Notes under the pieces: model-generated
Databases searched by the model: none
Seen by the model: only the letters and a program-made list of their open reading frames with translations
What the model was told of the DNA's origin: nothing
In this document: positions 18,806 through 27,494 of the stretch, one piece after another
Layout: every line of letters starts with the position of its first letter
Position numbering within the stretch: the stretch's first letter is position 1
Made by a program: the position numbers and the translations under genes
Assembly: GCA_963700395.1 (NCBI GenBank)
Contig: CAVOXI010000004.1
Location: 62,001-126,000 of the forward strand
Direction: 5' to 3'
Length of the DNA stretch: 64,000 bases
Source: Prado023 sp963700395
GTDB taxonomy: Bacteria; Actinomycetota; Actinomycetes; S36-B12; CAIYMF01

Positions 18806-21043
18806 GTGGGGTTCCGGGCGCGATTGACAGCCGTTGGGATCGCGGGCCTCGCCCTCCTCGGATCGACCCTGGGCGCGGCCGCGCCCGCTTCGGCGGCGGG
18901 GACGATCACGTGTGCGATCACCGCTCCGGGGACCCCGGTCGTGACCCTCATGGACACGCCCGTGGGGGGCAACGTGACGTGCACCCACAGCGTCCCGGGA
19001 ACGGCTGTGACGTATTCCGTGGTTCCGTTCGTCGCTGACGCCACCGGCCCGTTCAACGGCAAGCTCGCATTCGACAACGCGACCGGCAACTTCCTGTACA
19101 CGCCTGGCTTCTACCCGCCCGACCCCCTCAACAACGGCAAGCAGGACAAGCTGCCCGAGTACTCCGGGTCGGACTCGTTCACTGTGATCGCCCAGGGCGC
19201 TGATGGCGCCCAGGCCACGTTCGAGGTCCCGATCCAGGTCCAGGGCCTGCCGCGCGCCTGCAACGCCGCCTTCGCCCCCGACACCCGGACGATGTTCAAC
19301 GACCCCTCCGGGTCCGAGGCCAAGCAGTACCAGATGATGCGGTACCTCATCGACATGATCGACTGCACGCCCGCGCTCAACCCGGATGGCAGCCAGGCCT
19401 CGATCAAGTTCAGCTTCTACTCCCTGACATACGCCCCCGTCCAGGCGGCCCTGAGCGCGGCGGCCCAGCGCGGGGTCTCCGTGCAGGCGCTCACGAACAG
19501 CCACTCCGACAAGTACGCCGCATGGCGGGAGCTCGCCAAGGGCCTGGGCGGCGACTCGAACGCCGGGAACTTCGCCACCACCTGCTGGCAGGGATGCCTG
19601 ACCCCGCGCACGCCTGCGGTTCCTGGTGGCCCGACATCCTGGTACAGCGCGGAGGCCACGACCCTGACGTCGAACACGGTCATCTACTCCGACCGGTCAC
19701 GCCCTGGGGCCAACCCGATCGTGGCCTGGCACTACGACTTCGGCGACGGCACCTTTGCTGACGGGCCGGGGCCGTTCACCAAGACGTACTCGACCGCGGG
19801 GACGTACAAGACGTCGCTGACAGTGACCGACGCCGCAGGGATCGTCCACACGACGACCGGCGAGAAGACGCTCCCCGACAACATGGAGCCGATGTACCCC
19901 TCCCTGCACTCCAAGATCTACCTGTTCTCCACGGTTGGGCAGGGCGCCAACGCCAGGCAATGGGTCAGCGCCTACAGCTCGGGAAACCCGACCTACCAGC
20001 AGTCGCGCAAGGGGTTCAACAACCTGAACATCGCGGTCGGTGACAAGCCACTCTTCGACATCTTCGGCACCTACTTCGTGGACCTGGTCAAGGGATCGCG
20101 TGGGGAGCTGATGACGACCAACTACTTCCGAACCTTCGCGACGCCGGGCAACCCCGCCACCGGCGCCCGACCCACGACTGTTCACCTCGGGCCGCAGACG
20201 ACCGGCGACATCAACCGCGACATCCTTCGGTCCATCAAGTGCCGGTACAAGGTGGGCAAGAAATGGAAGCGCACCGATGTCCGGGTCTCCATGTTCGTCC
20301 TCACCCGGCGCGGCGTGGCCTCGGACCTGTGGCGCCTGGCGATGCAGAAGGGCTGCAACGTCGAGATCGTCTACACCCAGATGAGCCAGCGCCTCAAGGG
20401 CCCCAACGGCCAGTGGCTGGAGAACGAGGATGGCGAGGAGATGGGCTACGGATCGGCCGACTGCCTCTCGACGCCGCCCAGCAAGGTCGTGGTCACGAGG
20501 GCGAGCAAGGGCAAGCCGGCCAAGCGGCGCGTCATCAAGAACTCCGTGGGTGACTGCAGCGGCGGCTCGCTGCGCGGATCCGTCCCCGTCACGTCCACGG
20601 GTGTCTGGCTGAACCGCACGAGCCCGTACGGTGGCGGCAGGCTCACCGTGCGCATGGCCTGCCCCGTGCAGCCCAAGTACGACACCGTCAAGAAGACCTG
20701 GGCCGTCCTGTGCATCCGCAACGACATCTTCACCCACCAGAAGACGCTCCTGGTCAATGGGTTCGTGCGCGGGGCCGTGCAGAAGTACGTGATGACGGGC
20801 TCCTCCAACTGGTCCTCGCCCGGACTGCGCGCCTCTGACGAGGTCATCACCGAGATCCAGAACGCCGGCACCCTCTACGACCAGTACAAGGCGAACGGCG
20901 AGTACCTGAAGAAGGTCGTGACCCGCAACAGCCTCAAGAAGGTCAAGAAGAAGTCGGCGAAGACCTTCATGCTCCAACTGTCGGGCTCACAGCAACTCGA
21001 CGTGACGGGCATGTCCGCCGGACAGCTGGCCGGCCAGGAGTAG
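18806..21043 (+). CDS. secreted phospholipase D-like protein with an embedded PKD domain
   Basis: A 745-aa protein. A Sec signal peptide covers about residues 1-31, with AAAPASAAG at the cleavage region. Two HxK motifs mark a PLD-superfamily pair: LHSKIYLF near residue 368 and THQKTLLV near 643, the second followed by TGSSNWS. A PKD-type beta-sandwich (WHYDFGDGTF to SLTVTD, about 305-350) lies just before the first HxK. An N-terminal beta domain covers about 35-140. I chose the GTG at 18806 because GGGAGGAG is 6 nt upstream and the signal peptide follows immediately. Substrate unknown: a phosphodiester in the envelope or environment. Confidence 0.85.
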   Translation: MGFRARLTAVGIAGLALLGSTLGAAAPASAAGTITCAITAPGTPVVTLMDTPVGGNVTCTHSVPGTAVTYSVVPFVADATGPFNGKLAFDNATGNFLYTPGFYPPDPLNNGKQDKLPEYSGSDSFTVIAQGADGAQATFEVPIQVQGLPRACNAAFAPDTRTMFNDPSGSEAKQYQMMRYLIDMIDCTPALNPDGSQASIKFSFYSLTYAPVQAALSAAAQRGVSVQALTNSHSDKYAAWRELAKGLGGDSNAGNFATTCWQGCLTPRTPAVPGGPTSWYSAEATTLTSNTVIYSDRSRPGANPIVAWHYDFGDGTFADGPGPFTKTYSTAGTYKTSLTVTDAAGIVHTTTGEKTLPDNMEPMYPSLHSKIYLFSTVGQGANARQWVSAYSSGNPTYQQSRKGFNNLNIAVGDKPLFDIFGTYFVDLVKGSRGELMTTNYFRTFATPGNPATGARPTTVHLGPQTTGDINRDILRSIKCRYKVGKKWKRTDVRVSMFVLTRRGVASDLWRLAMQKGCNVEIVYTQMSQRLKGPNGQWLENEDGEEMGYGSADCLSTPPSKVVVTRASKGKPAKRRVIKNSVGDCSGGSLRGSVPVTSTGVWLNRTSPYGGGRLTVRMACPVQPKYDTVKKTWAVLCIRNDIFTHQKTLLVNGFVRGAVQKYVMTGSSNWSSPGLRASDEVITEIQNAGTLYDQYKANGEYLKKVVTRNSLKKVKKKSAKTFMLQLSGSQQLDVTGMSAGQLAGQE

Positions 21044-21210
21044 TTCGTCCGTCAGGGACAGAGCGCGGCCCGCGTGCGGGTGGCAGTCGCCCGGGGCGCC
21101 AGCTGCGCGGGTGAAAGCGGCGGGGCCCGGCGCCATCTCGGGCGGAACCCCGGCGCGGCGCGGGTGCCACTCGGGCGTACCTCGGCCCGGGCGGGGCGCG
21201 ACTCGCCCGC

Positions 21211-22323
21211 TCAGTCCGGTGGCGGTGGGGCGAAGAAGCGGATCAGGGCGGCGGTGATGGCCTTGGCGATCTGGTCGCGCCCGGTGGGATCACCCAGTCG
21301 CGCGCCGTCCTGCGGATTGGTGAGGTACCCGAGGTCCAGGTGCACGGCTGGCATCCGCGTGAGCCGCAGGAGCTCCCACGTCTTGGGGTGCGCACCACAG
21401 CTGTTGGCCGAGCTGCGCACTGAGATCTCCTCGAGCAGGAGCTCAGCCAGCGCATGGCCCGCCACGGAACTCGTGCGACCGTTCAGCGCCCCGAAGTAGA
21501 ACGCGGCCATGCCGTGGGCCAGGGGGTTCGGATGGGCGTCGCAGTGCAGCGAGATCACGACGTCCGCGCCGACCTCGTTGGCGATCGCAGCCCGCGCCGA
21601 CTCGTCGAAGGAGGTGTGCCCCTCCCGGGCGGGGCCGGTCACCAGGACCGTGGTGCCCAGGGCAGCCAGCCGCCCCTCGACCCGGGAGGCGATGTCCGCG
21701 GCGATGTCCTGCTCGGACAACCCGCTGCCCGTGTGACCGCGGTGGAGGTGATCGGGCCCCGCATCGATCAGCACGACCTTGTGGGTCACCCCTGTGCGCA
21801 GCACGTCGAAGGCCTGCTGCTCCCGCAGGATCGTCGAGGCACCGCCGCTGACGGTCCGGGTGAGCCGGCCCAGGGCGCGGAAGGTGTCGGGTCCGGCCGT
21901 GCCGTCCGTCCGCAGGCCGGTGTTGAGCTGGAACTCGCGAACGGCGTGATCGGTGAGCCTGCCGAAGATCCCGTCGGGGCGCCCCGGCGAGAATCCCAGT
22001 CCGGTCAGGCGCTCCTGCAGGGCCAGGACGTCATCACCGACCATGAGGTGCCCGGGAAGGAACGACAGGACCCGGTCCCCGAGTCGCCACCGCGCCTCCT
22101 CGAGGCGCCGGAATGTCTGGGCGCCGACGCAGCCGTCGACCCCGATGCCGCGTTCCTGCTGGAACTGGCGCACCGCCCGGTCGAGCTCGGCATCGAACTC
22201 GTCACCCCGGCCGTCCTCGATCATGCCCAGCCGGTGCAACCGGGTGCGGACCTCCGCGACCATCGCCCCGGAGTCCCCCAAGCGGCATGTCGGCCCGGCA
22301 GCTGTGGACAGGCGCGCTCTCAC
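21211..22323 (-). CDS. CwlM-like N-acetylmuramoyl-L-alanine amidase homologue, probably inactive
   Basis: A 370-aa protein with two peptidoglycan-binding repeats (about residues 15-75 and 95-152) and a C-terminal amidase_3 domain (180-365). The first zinc site reads DAGPDH at 187-192 in place of the usual DPGHGG, so the metal-binding His is missing. The second, SLHCD, keeps His260. In mycobacteria CwlM is a cytoplasmic pseudo-amidase that regulates MurA/lipid-II synthesis under PknB control. This one lacks a signal peptide, consistent with the same role. It follows trxA by 14 nt. The start is uncertain: the GTG at 22323 has no Shine-Dalgarno sequence. Confidence 0.87.
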   Translation of the reverse strand: MRARLSTAAGPTCRLGDSGAMVAEVRTRLHRLGMIEDGRGDEFDAELDRAVRQFQQERGIGVDGCVGAQTFRRLEEARWRLGDRVLSFLPGHLMVGDDVLALQERLTGLGFSPGRPDGIFGRLTDHAVREFQLNTGLRTDGTAGPDTFRALGRLTRTVSGGASTILREQQAFDVLRTGVTHKVVLIDAGPDHLHRGHTGSGLSEQDIAADIASRVEGRLAALGTTVLVTGPAREGHTSFDESARAAIANEVGADVVISLHCDAHPNPLAHGMAAFYFGALNGRTSSVAGHALAELLLEEISVRSSANSCGAHPKTWELLRLTRMPAVHLDLGYLTNPQDGARLGDPTGRDQIAKAITAALIRFFAPPPPD

Positions 22324-22337
22324 GGATCAGCGGAGGA

Positions 22338-22658
22338 TCAGAGGAACTCTGCGAGATCCTTGAGCAGGGCGGCCTTCGGCTTGGCCCCGATGATCTGCTT
22401 GACGACCTGGCCACCCTTGAACACGTTGAGCGTGGGGATCGACACGATCCCGTAGTCCGAGGCGATCCGCGGGTTCTCGTCGACGTTCAGCTTCGCGATC
22501 GTGAGCTTGTCGCTGTGGGTGGCGTCGATCTCCTCGAGGATCGGGGCGATCATGCGGCACGGCCCGCACCACACAGCCCAGTAGTCCACAAGCACGGGCT
22601 TGTCCGACATCAGCACGTCGTCTGCGAAGCTGGCATCGGTCACGGTAATCAGGGCCAT
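22338..22658 (-). CDS. trxA: thioredoxin
   Basis: A 106-aa thioredoxin with the WCGPC active site at residues 30-34 and the cis-Pro segment SIPTL. It reduces protein disulfides and is recycled by the adjacent TrxB. The ATG has AAGGAG 5 nt upstream. The trxB-trxA-cwlM order is conserved in actinobacteria near oriC. Confidence 0.97.
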   Translation of the reverse strand: MALITVTDASFADDVLMSDKPVLVDYWAVWCGPCRMIAPILEEIDATHSDKLTIAKLNVDENPRIASDYGIVSIPTLNVFKGGQVVKQIIGAKPKAALLKDLAEFL

Positions 22659-22692
22659 CGGATCTCCTTGGGTCGGCTGGGCAATCCTAGCG

Positions 22693-23661
22693 TCAGGCGG
22701 TGGCCAGCAGCGCGTGCGCGTGGGCGGCCAGGAACCGTTCGGCGTCCAGCGCTGCGGCGCATCCGCTGCCTGCAGCCGTGATCGCCTGGCGGTAGGTGTG
22801 GTCCACGAGGTCGCCCGATGCGAAGACCCCGGGCAGGACGGTGCCGCCGGCCAGGACCTTCGTGGTCCGACCCTCGACGAGGACGTAGCCGTCGGCGTCT
22901 GTCTGCACCTGGTCGCGGATGAGCTCGGAGCGCGGGTCGTGCCCGATCGCGATGAACAGGCCCGTCACGGGCAGCTCGCGCTGCTCGCCGGTGCGCGTGT
23001 CCGTCAGGGTCACGGAGCTCAGCTTGTCGGTCCCGTTCACGGCTGAGACGGTGCTGTTCCAGGCGAACCGGAGCTTGGGGTTGGCCATGGCACGCTCGGC
23101 CATGATCCGGCTGGCCCGGAGCTCGTCGCGGCGGTGGATGATCGTGACCGTCTCGGCGAACTTGGTCAGGAACATGGCCTCCTCGATGGCTGAGTCACCA
23201 CCGCCCACGACCGCGATGTCCTGCCCGCGGAAGAAGAACCCGTCACAGGTGGCGCACCAGGAGACCCCGTGCCCGGAGAGGCGCTTCTCATCAGGCAGGC
23301 CGAGCTCGCGGTACCCGGATCCCATCGCGAGGATCACGGCATGGGCCCGGTGCTCGTTGCCCTCACCGTCGATCACGACCTTGACCTCGTCGGTCAGGGA
23401 CATCGCGGTCACGTCGTCGGTGACCAGCTCAGCACCGAAGCGCTCTGCCTGGGATCGCAGGTTGTCCATCAGGTCCGGGCCCATGATCCCCTGGGGGAAT
23501 CCGGGGAAGTTCTCCACCTCGGTGGTGTTCATCAACGCCCCGCCGGCGGTCACCGCCCCCTCGAACACCAACGGGCGCAACGCGGCGCGTGCGGCGTAGA
23601 TCGCCGCTGTGTAGCCAGCTGGGCCGGAGCCCACGATGATCAGGTCCCGAACCTCGGACAT
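22693..23661 (-). CDS. trxB: thioredoxin reductase
   Basis: A 322-aa FAD/NADPH disulfide reductase. The FAD motif GSGPAGYTAA is at 11-20, the redox pair CATC at 136-139, the NADPH motif VVGGGDSAIEEA near 152-163, and the C-terminal FAD motif is GVFASGDLVD. I chose ATG at 23661 (MSEVRDLIIVG) because GAGGGG lies upstream; the frame is open 11 codons further. The stop is 34 nt from trxA. Confidence 0.96.
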   Translation of the reverse strand: MSEVRDLIIVGSGPAGYTAAIYAARAALRPLVFEGAVTAGGALMNTTEVENFPGFPQGIMGPDLMDNLRSQAERFGAELVTDDVTAMSLTDEVKVVIDGEGNEHRAHAVILAMGSGYRELGLPDEKRLSGHGVSWCATCDGFFFRGQDIAVVGGGDSAIEEAMFLTKFAETVTIIHRRDELRASRIMAERAMANPKLRFAWNSTVSAVNGTDKLSSVTLTDTRTGEQRELPVTGLFIAIGHDPRSELIRDQVQTDADGYVLVEGRTTKVLAGGTVLPGVFASGDLVDHTYRQAITAAGSGCAAALDAERFLAAHAHALLATA

Positions 23662-23738
23662 GGTGCCACCCCTCGCAGTCGTGAATGACAACATCCTAGG
23701 TGCGGCGGGGATTCCCGGCCCGCGACGGTCCCCGCCTG

Positions 23739-25157
23739 TCAGCTGGTGACCTGCACCTCACGGATGCCGCCACGCCAGCCGCCGTCCACCTGGGGCAGGC
23801 CGTTGAGCCAGACGAGGACGTAGCGCGCCGACGTCGGATTGGCGGCCTTCATGCGGACCTTCTCGCCCGCCTCGGTGGCCTGGGCCATCAGGTCGTAGTC
23901 CTGGGGGCTCTCGCCGGGATCGTTGCTGGTGAGGACCTGGAGGTCGGTCCCGTTCCCGACGAGGTCCAGGGACACGGAACCGATCGTCCGGGGGGCGCCG
24001 AGGTCCAACAGGATGCCGACTCCGGGCTTGTCCAGGCTCTTGTTGTAGTAGGTCACTGTCCGCCACGCCGTGTTCTTGTCCCCGTCGAAGGCGAACGGGA
24101 CCCGGGCGGGGTTCTCCTCGCCGTTGCCGAGCGGGTCGAAGTCGGCGCCGTCCACGACCGTGTAGGTGACCTTCTCAGGAGTGGCCGAGGCCTCGGGCGA
24201 GGATGCCGGGGACGCAGAGGGACTCGGCTCAGGAGGTGCGGCGACCGGGGTGTCCGTGGACAGCAGGCGCCATCCACCCCACGCGAGGCCGAACACGAGC
24301 AGGAGGACCCCGAAGCCGACCGCGATCCTGGGCAGGAGGTTCGAGCGCTCGGGTGACGTGCCGGACAGAGCGCGCCGCTCCCCGGTGAGGTCGATGAGGC
24401 TGGCGCCCAGTGCTTCTCGGACCTGGCCCGCGGAGACCAGCCGGGGACGCCCGCGCGGTGGCACCACGGGGATCACGGCGCGGGCGCACAGGTCGTCGAG
24501 GGACTCCGGGACGTCGGCGAGGATGCGCGAGGGCGGCGGCGTGTGCCCTCCGACCTCCGGGGCCCCAGGGACCCCCTCGACATCGCCGTCGGGCCACCTG
24601 GCCGTCAGGCAGGCATACAGGATCGAGCCGATGCCATTGACGTCCGCGGCGACCGGGTCATCCCCGGCGACGGGATCGATCCCCGCCAGGACGGCATCGA
24701 TCCCGAGGCCGGTGATGCGCACCTCCCCGCCGTCGCCGACGAGGATGTTGGAGGGCCGCAGGCGTCCGTGGGCGATCCCCTTGGCGTGCGCCGACTCGAT
24801 CGCGCCGGAGACCTCGTAGGCGATCCGTGCTGCCTCGGCGGGAGGCATCGGTGCGGTGAGATGGTCACCGAGGACCTGGCCCGGGCTCCATTCGGTGACG
24901 ATGACCAGGAGGTCCTGGGTCGTGAAGACATCCAGGATGCGCACGATCCGCCGGTCGTCGACCGTGGCGGCAGTGCGCGTCGACTGCTCCAGGTCGGCGG
25001 CGAGCGCCTCGTCGGCGGCAACCAGCCACAGGGCCACCTCGCGGTTCAGGGTGCTGTCCACCGCGCGCCAGATCTGGGTGCCGTAGCGCTCCTCGACGAG
25101 GTCGTCCAGGGTGAACCGGCCGATCTGCCGGTTGGGTGCCTGTCCCTGCTCGTTCAC
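23739..25157 (-). CDS. membrane pseudokinase with extracellular discoidin-like domain (MurJ partner)
   Basis: A 472-aa protein. Residues 10-270 have a kinase fold without catalytic residues: HRD is replaced by AHGRLRPSN, the DFG aspartate is absent (TGLGI), and the ATP lysine region reads VALWLV. One transmembrane helix (about 287-307) and a Ser/Pro/Ala linker follow. The outer domain (about 330-470) is discoidin-like, with FDGDKNTAWRT. In M. tuberculosis the same pseudokinase and outer domain are fused to MviN/MurJ and bind FhaA; here they form a separate gene near murJ. Transcription looks leaderless (TAGCAT 7 nt before GTG). Confidence 0.85.
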   Translation of the reverse strand: MNEQGQAPNRQIGRFTLDDLVEERYGTQIWRAVDSTLNREVALWLVAADEALAADLEQSTRTAATVDDRRIVRILDVFTTQDLLVIVTEWSPGQVLGDHLTAPMPPAEAARIAYEVSGAIESAHAKGIAHGRLRPSNILVGDGGEVRITGLGIDAVLAGIDPVAGDDPVAADVNGIGSILYACLTARWPDGDVEGVPGAPEVGGHTPPPSRILADVPESLDDLCARAVIPVVPPRGRPRLVSAGQVREALGASLIDLTGERRALSGTSPERSNLLPRIAVGFGVLLLVFGLAWGGWRLLSTDTPVAAPPEPSPSASPASSPEASATPEKVTYTVVDGADFDPLGNGEENPARVPFAFDGDKNTAWRTVTYYNKSLDKPGVGILLDLGAPRTIGSVSLDLVGNGTDLQVLTSNDPGESPQDYDLMAQATEAGEKVRMKAANPTSARYVLVWLNGLPQVDGGWRGGIREVQVTS

Positions 25158-25164
25158 ATCAGGA

Positions 25165-25170
25165 ATGCTA
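25165..25170 (-). promoter_or_regulatory. -10 element for a leaderless start (pseudokinase)
   Basis: TAGCAT on the minus strand lies 7 nt before the GTG at 25157, with no Shine-Dalgarno sequence between. Confidence 0.5.
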
Positions 25171-25271
25171 GGCCACGCACAACGGCCCCCGTGACGGGCG
25201 CGCCCCGGGTCGAGCCCGCCGTTCGGGTGCCGGTGTCAAGTGCCGCGCTCCCGAGGTCGATTCCTCAGGAC

Positions 25272-25673
25272 ATGACAGCGGGTGTGTCCGTGCGCGACGA
25301 ACGGGGCGGGATCGTCCTCGGGTGGCTGATGCGGGTGACGCTCGTCCTCGTGGTCATCGGCGTGCTCGCCTTCGACGTGTTCTCGCTGGCCTACACGAAC
25401 GTCACGACCGTCGACGACGCAGGGATCGTGGCCACCATGGGGGCCCAGTCGCTGATCGAGAACCCGGGCGACCAGAAGGGCGCGAAGGCGGTCTCCGTGG
25501 CCCAGGCCGAGGAGTTGGGCGTGCGCATGCGATCCAGGGACTGGTGGGTCGACGAGTCCGGCGAGGTGCACGTCACAGTCAGCCGGGACGCCAAGACGCT
25601 CGCCCTGCACTACATCCCGCAGCTCGAGAAGTACCTGACCGTTCGCGCGGTCGGGACCGCTGCGAGCTCGTGA
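25272..25673 (+). CDS. single-pass membrane protein, TadE/TadG-like in layout
   Basis: A 133-aa protein. A short basic/acidic start (VRDERGG) leads into one hydrophobic helix (about residues 15-37). An extracytoplasmic domain of about 95 residues with no cysteines follows. A GG-containing N-terminus before a helix recalls TadE-like pseudopilins or related proteins, but no pilus genes are near, so the assignment is weak. It is convergent with murJ. Start: ATG at 25272 with AGGA close by; GTG at 25284 is an alternative. Confidence 0.6.
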   Translation: MTAGVSVRDERGGIVLGWLMRVTLVLVVIGVLAFDVFSLAYTNVTTVDDAGIVATMGAQSLIENPGDQKGAKAVSVAQAEELGVRMRSRDWWVDESGEVHVTVSRDAKTLALHYIPQLEKYLTVRAVGTAASS

Positions 25674-25712
25674 CCCAGGGACAGACCGGAAGTCATCGCC
25701 GACTGACCCAGG

Positions 25713-27494
25713 TCAGTGACCCACCCGCCTGCGTACCAGGGCCATGGCAGCACTGACCTCCCGGATGCCCAGGGCACGGGCCGCGCCGACATAGACGGCC
25801 AGGCCCAGCAGGCTTGCGACGCCGAGCACCCCCAGCAGCCGCAGGCGCGAGGCCTGCGCGCCCTCGAGGAACCCCGGGAGGTTGAGCTCGATCAGGGTGG
25901 CGGCGGCCACGATCACCGCCACGGTCGCAGCGCCGGCCGCGAGCATCTTGAGGACAGCCACCCACGTCGCCCGGGTGTGCAGGCCGTTGCTGCGCCGGGA
26001 CAGGATCGGCCACGCGATGGGCATCATGAGCCAGTACGTGAGCCCGAACGCCACCCCGATCGCCGGCACCTTCAGCGCGGTGGGTGCCAGGGTGAACAGC
26101 GCGATCGACAGGACGACGTTGATGGTGTTGAGCACGAGGGACAGGTAGAACGGTGTCCTGGTGTCCTCCAGGGAGTACCAGCCCCGCAGCAGGATGAAGT
26201 AGATGGAGAACGGCACCAGCCCGATGAGCATCCCGATGACGGTGTAGCCGATGACGAAGGCCGACTGCCGGTTCGCGGCCCCGACGCCGAACAGCATCGT
26301 TGCCAGCGCGGGTGACAGCGGGATCATCACGGCCATGATCGGCACCGTCAGGGCGGTGACCGTGCGCATGGAGTCGGTGATGACCCGGCTGAAGGTCGCG
26401 AACTGGCCGGCGGCCGCCACGCGGCTCAGGCCCGGCAGCAGGGCGGTGACCAGGGACACCGTGACGATCGAGTGCGGCAGGAAGAAGATCAGGTACGCCT
26501 TCTGGTACGTCGTGATCCCGGCCGCGGGCAGGCCCTCGGCCGCAGCCAGGACGTTGGCCGTGGTGGCCAGCCGGCTGTGCACGATGAACGAGACCTGGTT
26601 GGCCGCGAGCAGGCCCAGCGTCCACAGGGCCAGGCCCCCGGTCTTCCCCAGGCCCCAGCCACGCCAGTCGAACCGGGGTCGCCAGCGATATCCCGAGGCG
26701 CGCATGAACGGGATGAGGATGAGTGCCTGCGTGGCCACGGCCACCGTGGAGCCGATTCCGAGCCACGCGGTCTGCTGGCTGGTGAGCGTCCCACTGTCCG
26801 CAGCGGCCGGGCCGGCGACGACCAGGAACGACACGAACACGCCGATCGCCACGAGGTTGTTGGCGATGGGCGCGTACATCGGCGGGGCGAACCGGCCCCG
26901 GGCGTTGAGGACCTGGGACACGAGGGTGAAGATCCCGTAGAAGAAGACCTGGGGCAGGCAGAAGCGTGCGAAGGCCACCGCCAGGGACATCTGGTCCGCG
27001 GTGTAGTCCGGGGAGGCGTAGATCCGGGTCAGCAGTGGGGCCAGGACCATCGCGACCGCGGTGAGCGCGAGGAGCAGGACACAGGTCAGGGTCAGCAGCC
27101 GGTCAGTGAATCCCGCCCCGCCGTCGGAGTCGTCGCGGCTTCGACGCACCAGTTGGGGCACGAAGACGGCGTTCATCGCCCCGCCGACGGTCAGCACGTA
27201 CACGGTGTTGGGGATCGTGTTGCCGACCGTGAAGATGTCGGCGACGATCCCCAGGCCGAGGGCGGCGGTCATGGCGATGTCCCGGAACAGCCCGGTGATC
27301 CGGCTGATCACCGTGCCGAGCGCCATCTGGGCGCCCTTGGCGACCAGTTCGCCCTGCTGGGGAGCCGCAGCCTGCTGCGCCGCATCGCTGGCGGCGTCGG
27401 GGTCGGGCGAGCCCGTCAGGTCCGACAGGTCCCGACCTTCCGGGGACTTGTCGCCCGCGTCCTCCTGCTCGGGATCGCGTGGGCCGTCAGTCAC
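25713..27494 (-). CDS. murJ: lipid II flippase MurJ (MviN)
   Basis: A 593-aa polytopic protein of the MOP superfamily with about 14 membrane helices. It begins after a Pro/Asp-rich cytoplasmic leader with GELVAKGAQMALGTVISRITGL. It moves lipid II to the outer face for wall synthesis. It lacks the C-terminal pseudokinase found in mycobacterial MviN; that module is encoded at 23739-25157. The GTG start at 27494 lies inside the last codons of the upstream DUF6049-like gene (8-nt overlap), so translation is coupled. Confidence 0.94.
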   Translation of the reverse strand: MTDGPRDPEQEDAGDKSPEGRDLSDLTGSPDPDAASDAAQQAAAPQQGELVAKGAQMALGTVISRITGLFRDIAMTAALGLGIVADIFTVGNTIPNTVYVLTVGGAMNAVFVPQLVRRSRDDSDGGAGFTDRLLTLTCVLLLALTAVAMVLAPLLTRIYASPDYTADQMSLAVAFARFCLPQVFFYGIFTLVSQVLNARGRFAPPMYAPIANNLVAIGVFVSFLVVAGPAAADSGTLTSQQTAWLGIGSTVAVATQALILIPFMRASGYRWRPRFDWRGWGLGKTGGLALWTLGLLAANQVSFIVHSRLATTANVLAAAEGLPAAGITTYQKAYLIFFLPHSIVTVSLVTALLPGLSRVAAAGQFATFSRVITDSMRTVTALTVPIMAVMIPLSPALATMLFGVGAANRQSAFVIGYTVIGMLIGLVPFSIYFILLRGWYSLEDTRTPFYLSLVLNTINVVLSIALFTLAPTALKVPAIGVAFGLTYWLMMPIAWPILSRRSNGLHTRATWVAVLKMLAAGAATVAVIVAAATLIELNLPGFLEGAQASRLRLLGVLGVASLLGLAVYVGAARALGIREVSAAMALVRRRVGH

